Shown here: positions 1 through 11,279 of the stretch, one piece after another
Numbering within the stretch: position 1 is the first letter of the stretch
Layout of the letters: each line of letters begins with the position of its first letter
From: Ailanthus altissimus
Lineage: Eukaryota; Streptophyta; Magnoliopsida; Sapindales; Simaroubaceae
Direction of reading: 5' to 3'
Length of the DNA stretch: 64,000 bases
Assembly: GCA_946807835.1 (NCBI GenBank)
Contig: OX327704.1
Location: 4,712,001 to 4,776,000, forward strand
Notes under the pieces: model-generated
Seen by the model: only the letters and a program-made list of their open reading frames with translations
Databases searched by the model: none
Told to the model about the DNA's origin: nothing
Translations under genes and position numbers: made by a program

Positions 1-26
1 TGTTGCAAGTTGACAGGATTGTTCAT

Positions 27-100
27 GGAATCTAACAATGGAACCATTTTCTAAGTGGGTCATCTTCTTCCATTTCATTCTTTTTGGCTGGATTTTAAAA
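27..100 (+). repeat. Fragment shared with 44460-44524
   Basis: This stretch and 44460-44524 share the core AATGGAACCATTTTCTA followed at a similar distance by TTTTGGCTGGATTT, on the same strand. No coding potential is visible in either. They are probably paralogous flanks of duplicated sequence, perhaps of the RLP family, but that link is inference because neither abuts an RLP gene here. Confidence 0.5.
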
Positions 101-516
101 TGTTAAGTAAAATGAATGCGTCGTCTGGAGTCTCATTTATTATGACTTAATCAGATGTTGCTGTCACTTCTCTTCTCGCTCGTCTTCTTACATAGAGCTG
201 GTCTCCAATGAACAGCCGGATGACATCATTCTATTGTTCACATTGGCTGACACATGACAACTAAAAGAGACAATTGACTCCATTTAACCGGTTACACAAA
301 CGTTAATGGATTACAACAATAAGCATCCTAAAATATTTATTTATTTAGATATTATGAAAGTTTGGTCATAATTATTAAGCCGGTACTTTATTTGTTATCT
401 AATTTAAATTATTATTCACTGATAAAATTAAAGGGTTTGAATTCATATACGTTTAGTGTCCTACTAGAATAATAAATTATCTCAAATTTGCAAGGAATCG
501 AGATCAAATAGTAACT

Positions 517-558
517 GAGCAAGACAATGTTGATTTTGAGCAAGACAATGTTGATTTT
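517..558 (+). repeat. Two-copy 21-bp tandem repeat
   Basis: A 21-bp unit beginning GAGCAAGACAATG occurs twice head to tail. The period is a multiple of three and reads as EQDNVDF twice within a short open plus-strand frame that ends near 650. No start codon or known family was recognised. The rest of 101-960 is AT-rich and shows nothing else. Confidence 0.7.
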
Positions 559-959
559 GACCAAGAGCGAGCTAAGTTTGTAATAAACTTGAATTGTAGA
601 ATAGCAAGCAAATTGCAAAGTTTGAATTATTATGTGAAGAAGAATAAGTAAAACTCTAACAATTGGGGTATAAAAAAATCAACAAGTAAAGATGTAAATC
701 ATTTGATGAATAAAAAAGAAAATAATTTAAATTGAAAGATAAAAAGTTGAAAAGTATGGTATTAGCCCATTGGCCAATACCATAACTTTATATAGGCTAT
801 AGAATCCTTATTTAATCCTAATTTTATAAATATTAGGATCTTAACTAAACAAACTTCTTATATTAGTAAACAACAAATACGGGCTAAACACCTAACTAGG
901 CCTGGACTAAAGTATACAAGAATACAAATGGACCCATTATGTATTTTTGGGTCAGGGTC

Positions 960-2860
960 AATAATGCCATTTACAAATCGATTAAAATGGAATGTTTTGT
1001 GAGGTTTGATTCCTAATAAAGCCGATCTTACATTTCACTTGCTTGAAAAATCAACTTGTTGTACTTTCTATGAACAATGTATGAAAAAAGTTGGCTTTTA
1101 TGTAATGGTTTTAAGAATTTTTATAAGAAACTCGGCTTTTTTTATGTTTCTCCTAAAATGTAAAAAATGCCTTTGTGCAATAATCTTGGAAATTTGTAAG
1201 CAAATTTCGGTTTGATATGCTTTGAAAAATTGCTTTCATATTACTATTTACTTCAAGGTTGCCTTTTCTGTATTCCTTTGAGTTAGAAGGGTGATCGGCT
1301 TTGTTAATGATTTTTGAATCCAATATTATTCTATTATTGGAACTTTTGTTCTTAATATGTTTTTGTGCAACTCGCCTTTGCCAAGTAGACTTTTTGAATA
1401 TTGCCTTCAATTTGGTCTTGAACTCCAGATACTTAAATATTGCCTTACTTGTTATGAAAATTTTTATTGTTTTATATTTCACAAGAATCAGCTAGCTTCG
1501 GATTTTAGTTTTTGGCCTGATGGATCTTTCCTCGGATATTGACAAAGGTATGGTATTAGCCAATCTCTCTGTGTCATGAAACCAGCCTTCTTCAAATATC
1601 GGCTTTAAGTCGATATATTTTTTACTTGGTAAAAAATACTGATTATATCTTATTATGACTAATGTTTAAATTTGTAGAAATTAATTTTACATTAGCCCCA
1701 TTAACTATTATTGATGAGCTATCAGTAACTGTCCCATCATCATTTTCATTAATAAATGTTCCAATATTGCCTTTATCAATAACCGTTTTATTATTGCCTT
1801 CATTAAATACCTGCCTGTTTGATTTGCTTCACGACTCTTCATTTTTACCGAATTGAGTTTCTATAAATAGGACTATTCACCATTTCATTTTCCACTTTTA
1901 CTTCAAGCAAATTCTCATTTTTCTTCTCAAGCATTATAGCATTCTTCATGTTCTTCAAGTGTTCTTAGGCAATCATTAAATAATTCATGGTAATGCTCTT
2001 AATTTTTACCTTTTGATATTTCTTTTTCAATTCCATTTCTGAATTCTTATTTAAATCTGATTTTAGTCGACTTCTGAATTCAGAGGGTGGTTAAATCACC
2101 TTGAACCCCATTTTGGTTCTATCTAGAAGTCGATCGATGTTTATGACCTAATCTAACTCTCTAGATATTAGATTCCACTCCACAACGGTCTTGTATCAAC
2201 TTTACTTCTTTTCTAGTCTAAGGTTAGTAACGATTTTGCTTTAGGTTTTGTTATATAACCCCCACTTTATATAACCAGTCATTTTGTGTTAATTTACTTG
2301 TTAATGGAGTAAAGATAAATACCAAGATGTCTTTAGGAGAAGTTAATTTAGACATAAGTCAGTCTGAACTTAGTTTTGAAAAATTCATGACTTAAATTTA
2401 GGAGTCAATCGACTACTCCTTTTAAGGTAGAACATGTAGTTTTCTTTTGTACTAGCTGTGCAAGTTTAGCCTATTCAATCCTTCCCCAAAAAAATTACAA
2501 GAGAATATTTTAAAATTATAGTCACGCAAACAAGTTAGAATTAGCACTAGGACCATTTTTTCTCTCTTATTTGTATACAACCTTTTTTTAAACCTTACCT
2601 AACAAAGGCTAGCATATTTCCTAATGTAGGTGGTCTACTTTAGATCCTGTATTTTTGAGAGTTGGCTTATTTCCCAAAAAATTTCACAACCACACCCCTA
2701 GTCGGCTTTCTTGCTATACCTCTTGGCTTATCCAATGGCAATTAAAGTAGGATTGCTTTGAAGACATTTTTTTCTTTCTTTTACAATACTTCTTCTTTAG
2801 ACAACCACCATTTTTATTGGCTTAAGCCCTTACTTATTGTTCCTGAGTGGACGAGACAAT
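960..2860. other. Non-coding stretch with possible old promoter
   Basis: No long open frame is present. A TATA-like TATAAATA lies at 1862-1869, followed by a pyrimidine-rich leader-like stretch to about 1985. It could have been the promoter of the decayed PMD-like gene downstream, since the orientation agrees. That link is inference. The motif GTCGGC/CGGCTT recurs through this stretch and the next, suggesting one continuous old element. Confidence 0.3.
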
Positions 2861-4690
2861 CCTATCAAGGCAATCTTCCAAGTACTCGTGAGGCCGACTT
2901 AGATGTTGATTAGCATTGCTCATAGGTTAGCTTTCTTACAATTAGGGATCTCCACCATTGAGCTATTATTACATTGGCCAATAATAACAAGTGTGGGACA
3001 GAGACTTACCACCCTCAATGGGTAAGTCGCTAATTTGGATGTATTTAAAGTATCTCTCATCATAATTTATTTTCAGCTAACCAAAAAGTTTAGGTTTAGA
3101 GTCATATTTAAACATATTTTCTTTATTAAAGAAACTTCTCAAGTGTCTGCCCAACTTAAGAAATCCCTTCAACTAGTTGACCTCCCAACCAGCCCAGGTC
3201 AGCTAGACATTTCTACCTATATTAAGAGCAAATAGTTGGCCTTCATTTCATGTTGCCTTTAGACACTGCACATCTACAAAATAACTTTACTATAGAAGAA
3301 ATTAATCCTGGTACTAGTGTGTAGGTCAGCTAGCAGAAATCTCGTGGTAAGCTTATACAAGAAATCCTTAACTTTAAACTTTTTTTTATGGTTTTAAGTA
3401 TAACTGTAATAAGTTAAAAAGAAATGAGAAGCCTATGCCGCTAAAGAAAGAGAGAACTTCTCTTGAGACATAGATGGTCGGCCATTGAATACCAAACTCA
3501 ATGGGTTCGATCTAATAGACTTTAGTTGGGGGAGGTGTTAATTGAACAACCATTTTCCAAGGCCAAACACCCAATCCCATCGGCTAAATTCAACATTGTT
3601 GGAGATATCCCCAGCACTCAAAAAAATTGGCCAACATGGACCAGGTACTATTTAGATAATTATAATAAACCTATTTTTGATCTTAAGTCATTCGAGATCA
3701 TTAGTGATACGAGCCAATAAGGCATTAATAATATTTCCTTTTTCTAGGCTTATCGACTTTCTGATTTTAATTGTTTGTCAACTTATTATAGATGTTAGAC
3801 ATTTAGCTCGATGCACTTACTGCAAAAGAAGATGAATCGACCCCTCCTATTGAAAAGGGTTAAGGTAATATTACAAGCTAACTTTCTTTACATATTTTAA
3901 TACTACAAAGGTCGGCAAATAATATTTTTGTTTTCTAGACGATGGTAAAGAGGATGCCAAGAATCAAGATCGTCGATTCCAAGACGGCGGAAGACAAGGA
4001 TTCAATTACTTCTCTATAATCTAAGACGCCTACCCCAACACCCACAAGAAAATCTCCTCAACCTCCAGTTGAAGTCAGGGATGACACTGATGAGGAGATA
4101 GTCCTTAGAGAGCATGTTAGGAATCGACTAAAGTCTGCCATACTCTCCCGGTCAAAGCCACTAAGCTTGCCCTCAAGTTTCCCTTATAGCTCAAAGGCAC
4201 AACCTTTGTTGATGACGCCTTGTCTCTTCTTCTTCAAGAATCGTCTGATAAAAGTAAGGACTTGGAGGTAGACTGGCCTCAAAGAAGATCGATTTCTCCT
4301 AGTCCAGCCGTTCAAACTCAAGTACAAGATGTGTTCCGAGAATTGAAGGGTTGAAAGTCTTAGATGCCTAACCTATTGTTGGATGATCACTCAATATTGG
4401 ACGTGAATAAAAAAACTACAGTTTCTATCTGATAATTCCACTGGTGACTCCATGTCGATCGGCCTAAAGAACAAGTTTGATAAATTTGCCATTGCTTTTA
4501 CAAGTCCAACTAAATAGAAGCAGTCAACTATTCATATCACTAAAGAGGTTAGGAGGAGGCTAATTAGAAAGAGAGATTAGATTGCCTTGAGACTGAATGG
4601 ATGTTTGAAGTTCGAGACCTGGGTGTCTATAGTAGGAACACCAAAGAGAAAATTGAGGCACTGGAGGCAAAGCTGGTGAAGCTTTGATCG
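2860..4690 (+). pseudogene. Decayed plant-mobile-domain-like gene
   Basis: Several short coding-like blocks in changing frames suggest an old protein gene. Around 3000-3045 the reading TYHPQWVSR, stop, FG, then a second stop resembles the conserved Y-x-P-x-x-V-x-R-Q-F-G signature of plant mobile domain (PMD) proteins, found alone and in Mutator-like transposons. Both stops there are TAA where CAA would be expected. Another open block lies at 3526-3720 (64 residues, rich in W, Y and P), followed by a proline- and acid-rich stretch from about 3940 and a coiled-coil-like end near 4640-4690. Stops and frameshifts throughout make it non-functional. The family assignment rests on one motif and is tentative. 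Confidence 0.4.
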
Positions 4691-5000
4691 GCCGAAATTG
4701 AAATTGGATTAGGAATTATAATATTCAATAATGATGGGTGTCTTTGTTAATTGTTTGATCTTAAGATATGTATTTTATATTTAACTAAATAATGATGGGG
4801 ATTTTGATATTTCTCATCATCAACCGGTTGTACAAGTTGCCAGTCTACAGTGATTGCTGAATGGGAACCGTTGATTTAATCCAAGAGCTCAGACATGCGG
4901 CTGCTCTCTGGTAGCAGGACCCTCTCACGTATAGTTTTCTTTCTATTTTTTTTGCCCTTTAAAAAGCATACCTCTGTTCTTTGTAATGTCATACGGACAA

Positions 5001-7496
5001 ATGGGTTTGAGAACGTGGATTTCTCAACTTTTTTGCATCCAATTATTGCTCTTGTCTTCTCAGAGTTGCGCAAAACTATGCTCTCATGAGCAGAGTTCTG
5101 CGTTGCTCCAGTTTAAGCAACTCTTTTCCTTCGAAAGTGAAACAATTGCTTCAGTTGTTTGTGGTATAGTTGGGCAACAGTCATCTCCAAAGATGTTGTC
5201 CTGGGAAGAAGATAGAGATTGCTGCTCATGGGATGGAGTCACGTGTGATATGGTGACGGGTCACGTGATTGGACTCGACCTTAGTTGCAGCTGGCTTTAC
5301 GGAGACTTTCCTTCGAATGGTAGCCTCTCTCTCCTTCCTCATCTACATAGGCTCAACCTTGCTTACAATGATTTCAACTACTCAAAGTTTCCTCCTGGTT
5401 TTGGTGGGTTCCCTAGTTTGAAATTCCTCAACCTCTCTTTCTGCAATTTCATGGGGTCAATTCCTGCATCACTTGGTAACTTTACACAACTAGTTCTTTT
5501 GGATCTCTCATTTAACAGTTTTCTTACGGGTCAGATTCCGTTGTTTCTTTCAAATCTAAAGCAGATTAGTCACCTAAATCTTGCCAGCAGTAATTTAATT
5601 GGTAAAATTCCGGATATTTTTACCAATCTAACGCAGCTTTCTTATTTAGACTTGTCAAATAATCAACTAAGTGGTCCAATTCCTTACTCTTTAAATCTTC
5701 AAAATTTAGATACTATTTACCTATCTCATAACTCTCTCAATGGAATTATTCCATCTTGGCTATTTACTCTACCATCACTAGTGGGAATTGCACTAGGTAA
5801 TAACCAATTTATTGGTTCAATTCCAAGCTCAATCTCAGAAGCTGTGAATCTGACTTATCTTGACCTTTCTGCAAACAATTTAAGAGGCAATATAGTGCTT
5901 TACATGTTTGCAAAACTCAAAAACCTGGAATCACTTTATCTTTCTCGTAACACACTATCGTTGAGCAACAAGTCAAAAGTCAACTCTTCATTTCCCAATC
6001 TTCACCGTTTGGGTTTATCCGCGTGCAGCATAACAGAGTTCCCAGAAGTCTTAAGAGCAGCACATCAGTTAAAAACGCTGGATCTTTCGGAGAACAAAAT
6101 CAATGGTAAGGTCCCCTACTGGATGTGGAACGTGGCAAAAGACACTTTGTCTACTTTAAATCTTTCACAAAACTTTTTGACGGACAACATAGAGCATCTT
6201 TCTTGGAAGAATCTTAAATATCTTGATCTTCATTCCAATTTGTTTCGAGGATCACTTGGGGTTCTACCACCTTTGTTGAAGTTCTTTTCAGTTTCGAGAA
6301 ATAAATTGACTGGAAAGATTCCTTCATCCTTTTGCAATTTGAGCTCTATTGAATATCTTGACTTGTCTAACAACAACTTGAGTGGAAACATTCCAAAAAA
6401 TCTAGGAAGTTCTGGGACGCTCTCTATCTTAAATCTGCAAAAGAATAACTTCAACGGCAGAGTTCCCCAATCCTTTGCAAAGAGCAGTAGTTTAACCACT
6501 CTCAACCTTAATGGCAATCAGCTAGAGGGACCATTACCACCATCTTTGGTAAATTGTAGAGAGCTTGATGTTTTTGATGTTGGGAATAATAGGATCAATG
6601 ATACATTTCCATATTGGTTAGCCCAGCTTCCACAATTGCAGGTTCTTATATTGCGATCTAACAAATTCCATGGTCCCATTGGTGGTTTCAAAACAAAATC
6701 TCCCTTTCCGAAGTTGCGAATACTTGATCTCTCTCGCAATGACTTTAATGGTGATTTGCCAACAAAATATTTCCAAAATTTTGAAGCTATGATGCAGGTG
6801 GATGACAACGATGCTCAAGTGGAGTATATGCCGATTTCTTACGGCGGTGAATATTATTCAGTGTCTTTGACTTTGAAGGGAAGCGATATTACGATGGAGA
6901 GGATTCTAACCATTTTCATGACCATTGATTTGTCGGGTAACCATTTTGAAGGTGAAATTCCAGAAGTGGTCGGGAAGCTTAATTCACTCAAAGGGCTTAA
7001 CTTTTCTCACAACAACCTTACAGGAAGTGTTCCGGCATCGTTAGGAAATTTGACAGCTCTTGAATCATTAGACCTATCTTCAAATAAGCTAGTTGGGCAT
7101 ATTCCTAAGCAGTTGGCAAATCTAACATCTCTTTCGGTGTTCAACGTTTCATACAACCAGCTTAATGGATCTATACCTCAAGGCCCACAATTTAATACGT
7201 TCACAAATGATTCCTATACTGGGAACTTGGGGTTGTGTGGATTCCCATTGTTACAAAAATGTAGCAATGATGATGAGGCACCAAAGCCAAGGCCGACAAT
7301 ATTTAATGAAGAAGAAGATGATAATTCAAGCTGTTTTGATTTGAAAGTTGCAAAGATGGGTTATGGATCCGGATTGGTGATTGGATTGTCTGTTGGATAT
7401 ATCATATTCACAACGGGAAGACCACTATGGCTTATAAGGATGGTTGAAAGGAAGAAATCCGAGTGGGTTAGAAGGCGTAGAGGAAGAAGAAATTAG
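5001..7496 (+). CDS. Leucine-rich-repeat receptor-like protein 1
   Basis: Intact, intronless gene of 831 residues. It has a signal peptide (about 1-25), a cysteine-paired N-cap (CCSWDGVTC), roughly 25 plant-type extracellular LRRs (LxxLxLxxNxLxGxIP), a non-LRR island at about 593-635, four more LRRs, a C-cap (NLGLCGFPLL, about 740-753), an acidic segment, one membrane helix (about 786-805) and a short basic tail ending RRRRGRRN. There is no kinase domain, so this is an RLP rather than a receptor kinase. The family comprises plasma-membrane receptors that perceive pathogen or developmental ligands and signal through SOBIR1/BAK1-type partner kinases. The ATG at 5001 is preferred over the in-frame ATG at 4986 because it aligns with the start of the paralogue at 21178. 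Relative to that paralogue it lacks about 370 bp of early LRRs and has two extra LRRs. Confidence 0.95.
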   Translation: MGLRTWISQLFCIQLLLLSSQSCAKLCSHEQSSALLQFKQLFSFESETIASVVCGIVGQQSSPKMLSWEEDRDCCSWDGVTCDMVTGHVIGLDLSCSWLYGDFPSNGSLSLLPHLHRLNLAYNDFNYSKFPPGFGGFPSLKFLNLSFCNFMGSIPASLGNFTQLVLLDLSFNSFLTGQIPLFLSNLKQISHLNLASSNLIGKIPDIFTNLTQLSYLDLSNNQLSGPIPYSLNLQNLDTIYLSHNSLNGIIPSWLFTLPSLVGIALGNNQFIGSIPSSISEAVNLTYLDLSANNLRGNIVLYMFAKLKNLESLYLSRNTLSLSNKSKVNSSFPNLHRLGLSACSITEFPEVLRAAHQLKTLDLSENKINGKVPYWMWNVAKDTLSTLNLSQNFLTDNIEHLSWKNLKYLDLHSNLFRGSLGVLPPLLKFFSVSRNKLTGKIPSSFCNLSSIEYLDLSNNNLSGNIPKNLGSSGTLSILNLQKNNFNGRVPQSFAKSSSLTTLNLNGNQLEGPLPPSLVNCRELDVFDVGNNRINDTFPYWLAQLPQLQVLILRSNKFHGPIGGFKTKSPFPKLRILDLSRNDFNGDLPTKYFQNFEAMMQVDDNDAQVEYMPISYGGEYYSVSLTLKGSDITMERILTIFMTIDLSGNHFEGEIPEVVGKLNSLKGLNFSHNNLTGSVPASLGNLTALESLDLSSNKLVGHIPKQLANLTSLSVFNVSYNQLNGSIPQGPQFNTFTNDSYTGNLGLCGFPLLQKCSNDDEAPKPRPTIFNEEEDDNSSCFDLKVAKMGYGSGLVIGLSVGYIIFTTGRPLWLIRMVERKKSEWVRRRRGRRN

Positions 7497-8582
7497 AAAG
7501 CGTAAGTGGCGGCAGTAGCTCAGTGATTCTTCCCATTTTCTTTATAGATCTTTTTGTTCTATTTTTCATGACAGCAGAGTTATTAATTTTTCATAGGAAT
7601 TAATTTAACTGTGTTATTTTTTAGTTGAAATTATTAATAGCTATTGTTTGAGTTTGAATAATGAGAATTAGGAAACCAGTGAGCATGAAAATAGTAAACT
7701 AGAAATTGGCTTCTCCATCACAATACCGGACCCATGTCTTGATATGGATGCTTCACTGAAATTTTGTAAGAAAATTATTTTTAAAACCCTCTTTTCTTGA
7801 GAATTTGTTTTCACAATTGCAGTTCTATAAGCATTACAGAGCACGAGTCATTTTGTGAGTGTTGACTTCAAAAGTTGAGGAGCTATCGACTCTTAGAAAG
7901 AATAAGCAAAGAGCTATGTGCCTTAAGAATTTTTTCTTGTAATATTGATCAATTGAATGCAAAGAATTATGAAACAATCAAAATCGAAAAAGGTTAGAAT
8001 TTCGATTAGAATAAGTTTCACCCATAATAGAAACTGATACGATGGGAGGTATTGGAATAAAAGGGTAGGATGTTTAGATGCTAATATATCCAAATGACTC
8101 GAAAATAAAATTTCACATAACTATCTCATAAGAAAAATAACAAGAGGAGAAAATATTATTCAAAGTTGCCTTAAAATAATAAGATTATAACCCTATATAT
8201 TTGTAATAGACCAGTTAAATCCTACTTAAATAAGGTAAAGAATCTCAAATATTAATTTAACTAAAATAACAATATGAGTAAATATGAAGACCTAAATAAA
8301 ACCAAGTTCAACTTAAATTGGAAAATATAAACGATTAAATAATATTAATAATACTAAAATTGTCATACATCAAATTCTCCTACTCTTGAAAGAAACTCAT
8401 CCTTAAGTTTGAATGAAGTTTGATAGATAAAACTTGTAATGCAGAACAAATTATCTTATATTGCAAGCTTGTAGCGTTTCTTATCAATCTTTCTTGAAAC
8501 TCTAAAATAATTATATTTCATCTTCATTTTGTATTTGTCTGTCACGTTATGAGAAGATGAAATCTTGTAGGAATGAACTACG
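7497..8582. other. 3' flank of RLP 1, no gene seen
   Basis: AT-rich sequence. The first 150 bp probably hold the 3' untranslated region of RLP 1. At 8050-8080 a segment containing AATAAAAGGGTAGGA is also found near 13130-13145, suggesting fragments of a common repeat. No open frame of note. Confidence 0.5.
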
Positions 8583-10005
8583 TTTTTTTTTAAAGGTAAA
8601 TCTCATTAAACGAAAAGAATTTATTGAAAGATTAAAAAAAGATAAAATTACAATTTAGGGGGGACGTAATGGGCCTTACCTCATAAAATGTTCATAATAT
8701 CAAAATGAAGAAAAAAAAAAAAGAAATGAGAAAGGTATAACAAGATTACAACCATCCAAAATGGATTAATGAAATCTGTAATTGGGGTAACCATTAGAAT
8801 CTTGATGTAGCAAATATAAAATTTCAAATGATGGGCGCACCTACCATGTAAGATCATCATAATTCAAGTCAATGTTTACCAAGTAATCCGCAATACTGTT
8901 GTTTTCTCTAAAATAATGAATAGAACGAAAATGCATATTAGGCATACACCACTAACAATTCTTCCATCTAGTAATAAGATTTCAAGGAGGATTCAACTTT
9001 GGATTAGAAAAGAGATTGATGAGGAGCAAAGAATCAATTTTTAGAATCAATCTATGCCAACCACGAGCATAAGATATATCAATAGCCACATTCGCTCCCA
9101 TTATTTCAACATAGAATACCGTCTCAATCTGTAATGGATAAGAAAAGCCTCCAAGGAAAGTACTTCTTTCATCGCGAAAAACTCCTCCACAAGCTGCTCT
9201 TCCTGGATTACCTTTAGAAAATCCATCTGTATTTACTTTAATCCATCCATCTGGGGGGAAATTCCAGAAGATCACAGAAATTTTTGGAGCAAGACCAAGC
9301 TTAGGGTTTATACCCAATCCCTTTAAGATAAATCAACCATCGCCGAAAGAGATAAATTTAGGACATAAAGCCGCGAAGAAACAAATATGAGCAAGGCAAT
9401 CTACTTTAAACCTGTGTAGACTATAACCTACCTTATCAAACCAAAGGCGATTACGATAACGCCAAATAAAATATAACAGATATGCTGCAGATAGAAACCA
9501 AATGTTATACAACTGAGGGTTGAAAGACTTAGCAAGAATTGCATACCATAGATCTATAATTGACGTATCATTCGGAACGTGTGTCCAAAAATTATGACCA
9601 AGCCAATCCCAGAGATCCTTAGTAAAAGGGCATGAAACAAATAAATGATCAATCGATTCATAATCTTTCAAACAAAAGGAATAAGCTAAAACAATACAAA
9701 TACCACGGGATCTCAGAATCAAATCTGTTGGGAGAAGGTACTGAAGTAGGCGCCACATAAAAATACTAATCTTTGGAGGAAAGAAATTCTTTCAAAGAGA
9801 AAATAAAAATACATCAGAGGTGGTATGATTTTGAATAAAAGTGTAACTCTTCTTTAATGACAAAGAGCCATTCCGAGTAGAAGTCTAAATAAATTTATCT
9901 TCCATCTGATTGAAAGGTAAAATAATATGAAAATTTTGCTCTTTCAAATGAGGAAAAGCACTATAAAAAGAATTTGAGATATTACATCTCGTCTGTTCAT
10001 TTTTT
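8583..10005 (-). pseudogene. LINE 3' end: RT zinc-binding and RNase H domains
   Basis: On the minus strand this reads from a reverse-transcriptase zinc-binding (zf-RVT) domain (about 10005-9340, including MWRLLQYLLPT and HLFVSCPFTKDLWDWLG) into a plant RNase H domain (RVT_3; 9290-8870, with W-I-K-V-N-T-D-G and, at the end, FRENNSIADYLVN). This order is typical of the C-terminus of plant L1-like non-LTR retrotransposon ORF2. The element ends in a short A-tract (T-run on the plus strand at about 8584-8592), the expected LINE tail. At least two stops (TAG, TGA) stand where tryptophan codons would be expected, and a further break separates the domains. The 5' part, including endonuclease and RT, is absent, as in a 5'-truncated insertion. 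Confidence 0.85.
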
Positions 10006-11279
10006 ATCAATGTATGCACTGTTCAATTTTATTTTTGTAGTTAGTTCTTCTTCAAGTACGATCTTTTTTTCTCTTCAATGTGAATGCATAGAACTATATA
10101 TCTCAATTAAATGTCGTGTAGTATAAACCTAATCTTCCTATATAACCTCAAACACACAGTTAGATGTAAAGCTCAAATCATGAATTGATTCTATCTTTTC
10201 TCTTGAATTATTTGGCATGTCTTCTTGCTTCAAGATATATTCAATCTTATGGATACCTTTAATCTCTTTTTTAGGGACTCCTTTATCCACTATCTCATGT
10301 ATGTTTTCAACAATATCAACTATCTTAATATTTTTATCCTTATTCACTTCAAAAGATTTTTGAAATTGATACTTAACCTTTGGCTAAAGAAGTGGCATAT
10401 GATAATGTATAAATCATTTATGAAGGTATTCGTTTTCTTTTCTTAGCACGAAGTTTCTCTACAAATCTATTCACTAATTATTCTTCACTCTCAGCAAAAT
10501 ATATATACATTAAATAATTTTAACATTAAATAACATAATCATAAACAGATGTCATACCTTGATGTGTCACACAAAAATAAAGAGGAATGTAATGTGATCT
10601 CGTGAGGCATTTCATGTGACTCAATGATTAAATTTTATCCTTCGGTCTTTAAATTTGAAACTTTTGTATTATATTCTACCAATCCCTAGCACATTTTCTC
10701 CACTTAAAAGCTACAGATGGTTCTCAACTTTATTTAGGCATTCTAACATATTCAAAAATTTGTTCAACCTTGTCAAACCCATAAAGACTATATTTTGGAG
10801 CGCAATTTCATTCAAAAGATCGAATATCACAAACACGTTTTCAAAGCTATGCCATGTAATCACCATTTTTTTTCACAATTTTTTTTTAATCTTTCACTTA
10901 CTTCAAGAATCTCTATTTTAAAAAAAAATATTTTTTACATGTTTGTTACTCACTTTTTTATTTTTTTAAATTGGGATTTTTTCGCCCGCTCTATTTTCTG
11001 TTGAAGATAATAGAAGAGAAAAATTATTTTTTAACTTGGCTATGTGTTTTTTGGCATTGTCAATGATCAGTAACCGTGAACGTTAGCAGCGATGGTCAAT
11101 AGGAAAATAATTGATGGACAATTGATATTAGAGGCAGTGGTGTGTCATGTCTATTGTAGTGTACAGAGGCAAACACAGAGGTGGTTCTCGTGCACAATTT
11201 GGTTGTCAATGAAGAGCATTCCAAAAATTTGAGGAGATAGTTGTTGAGAAAGGAATCGTCTTTCTCTCTATGAGATTAA
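10006..11279. other. AT-rich intergenic DNA
   Basis: No gene recognised. A minus-strand open frame at 10138-10347 (69 codons, charged, rich in K, E and I) has coding-like composition but no family resemblance. It is not called as a gene. Confidence 0.4.

Noticed and set aside
4986..5000. In-frame ATG upstream of the RLP 1 start
   Set aside because: It adds five residues not found in the paralogue, and the ATG at 5001 aligns with the ATG at 21178.
6230..6818. Minus-strand open frames inside RLP 1, and similar ones in RLP 2
   Set aside because: They are complementary-strand readings of the LRR code and match no protein family.
10138..10347. Minus-strand 69-codon open frame, charged
   Set aside because: Coding-like composition but no start context, neighbours or family support.
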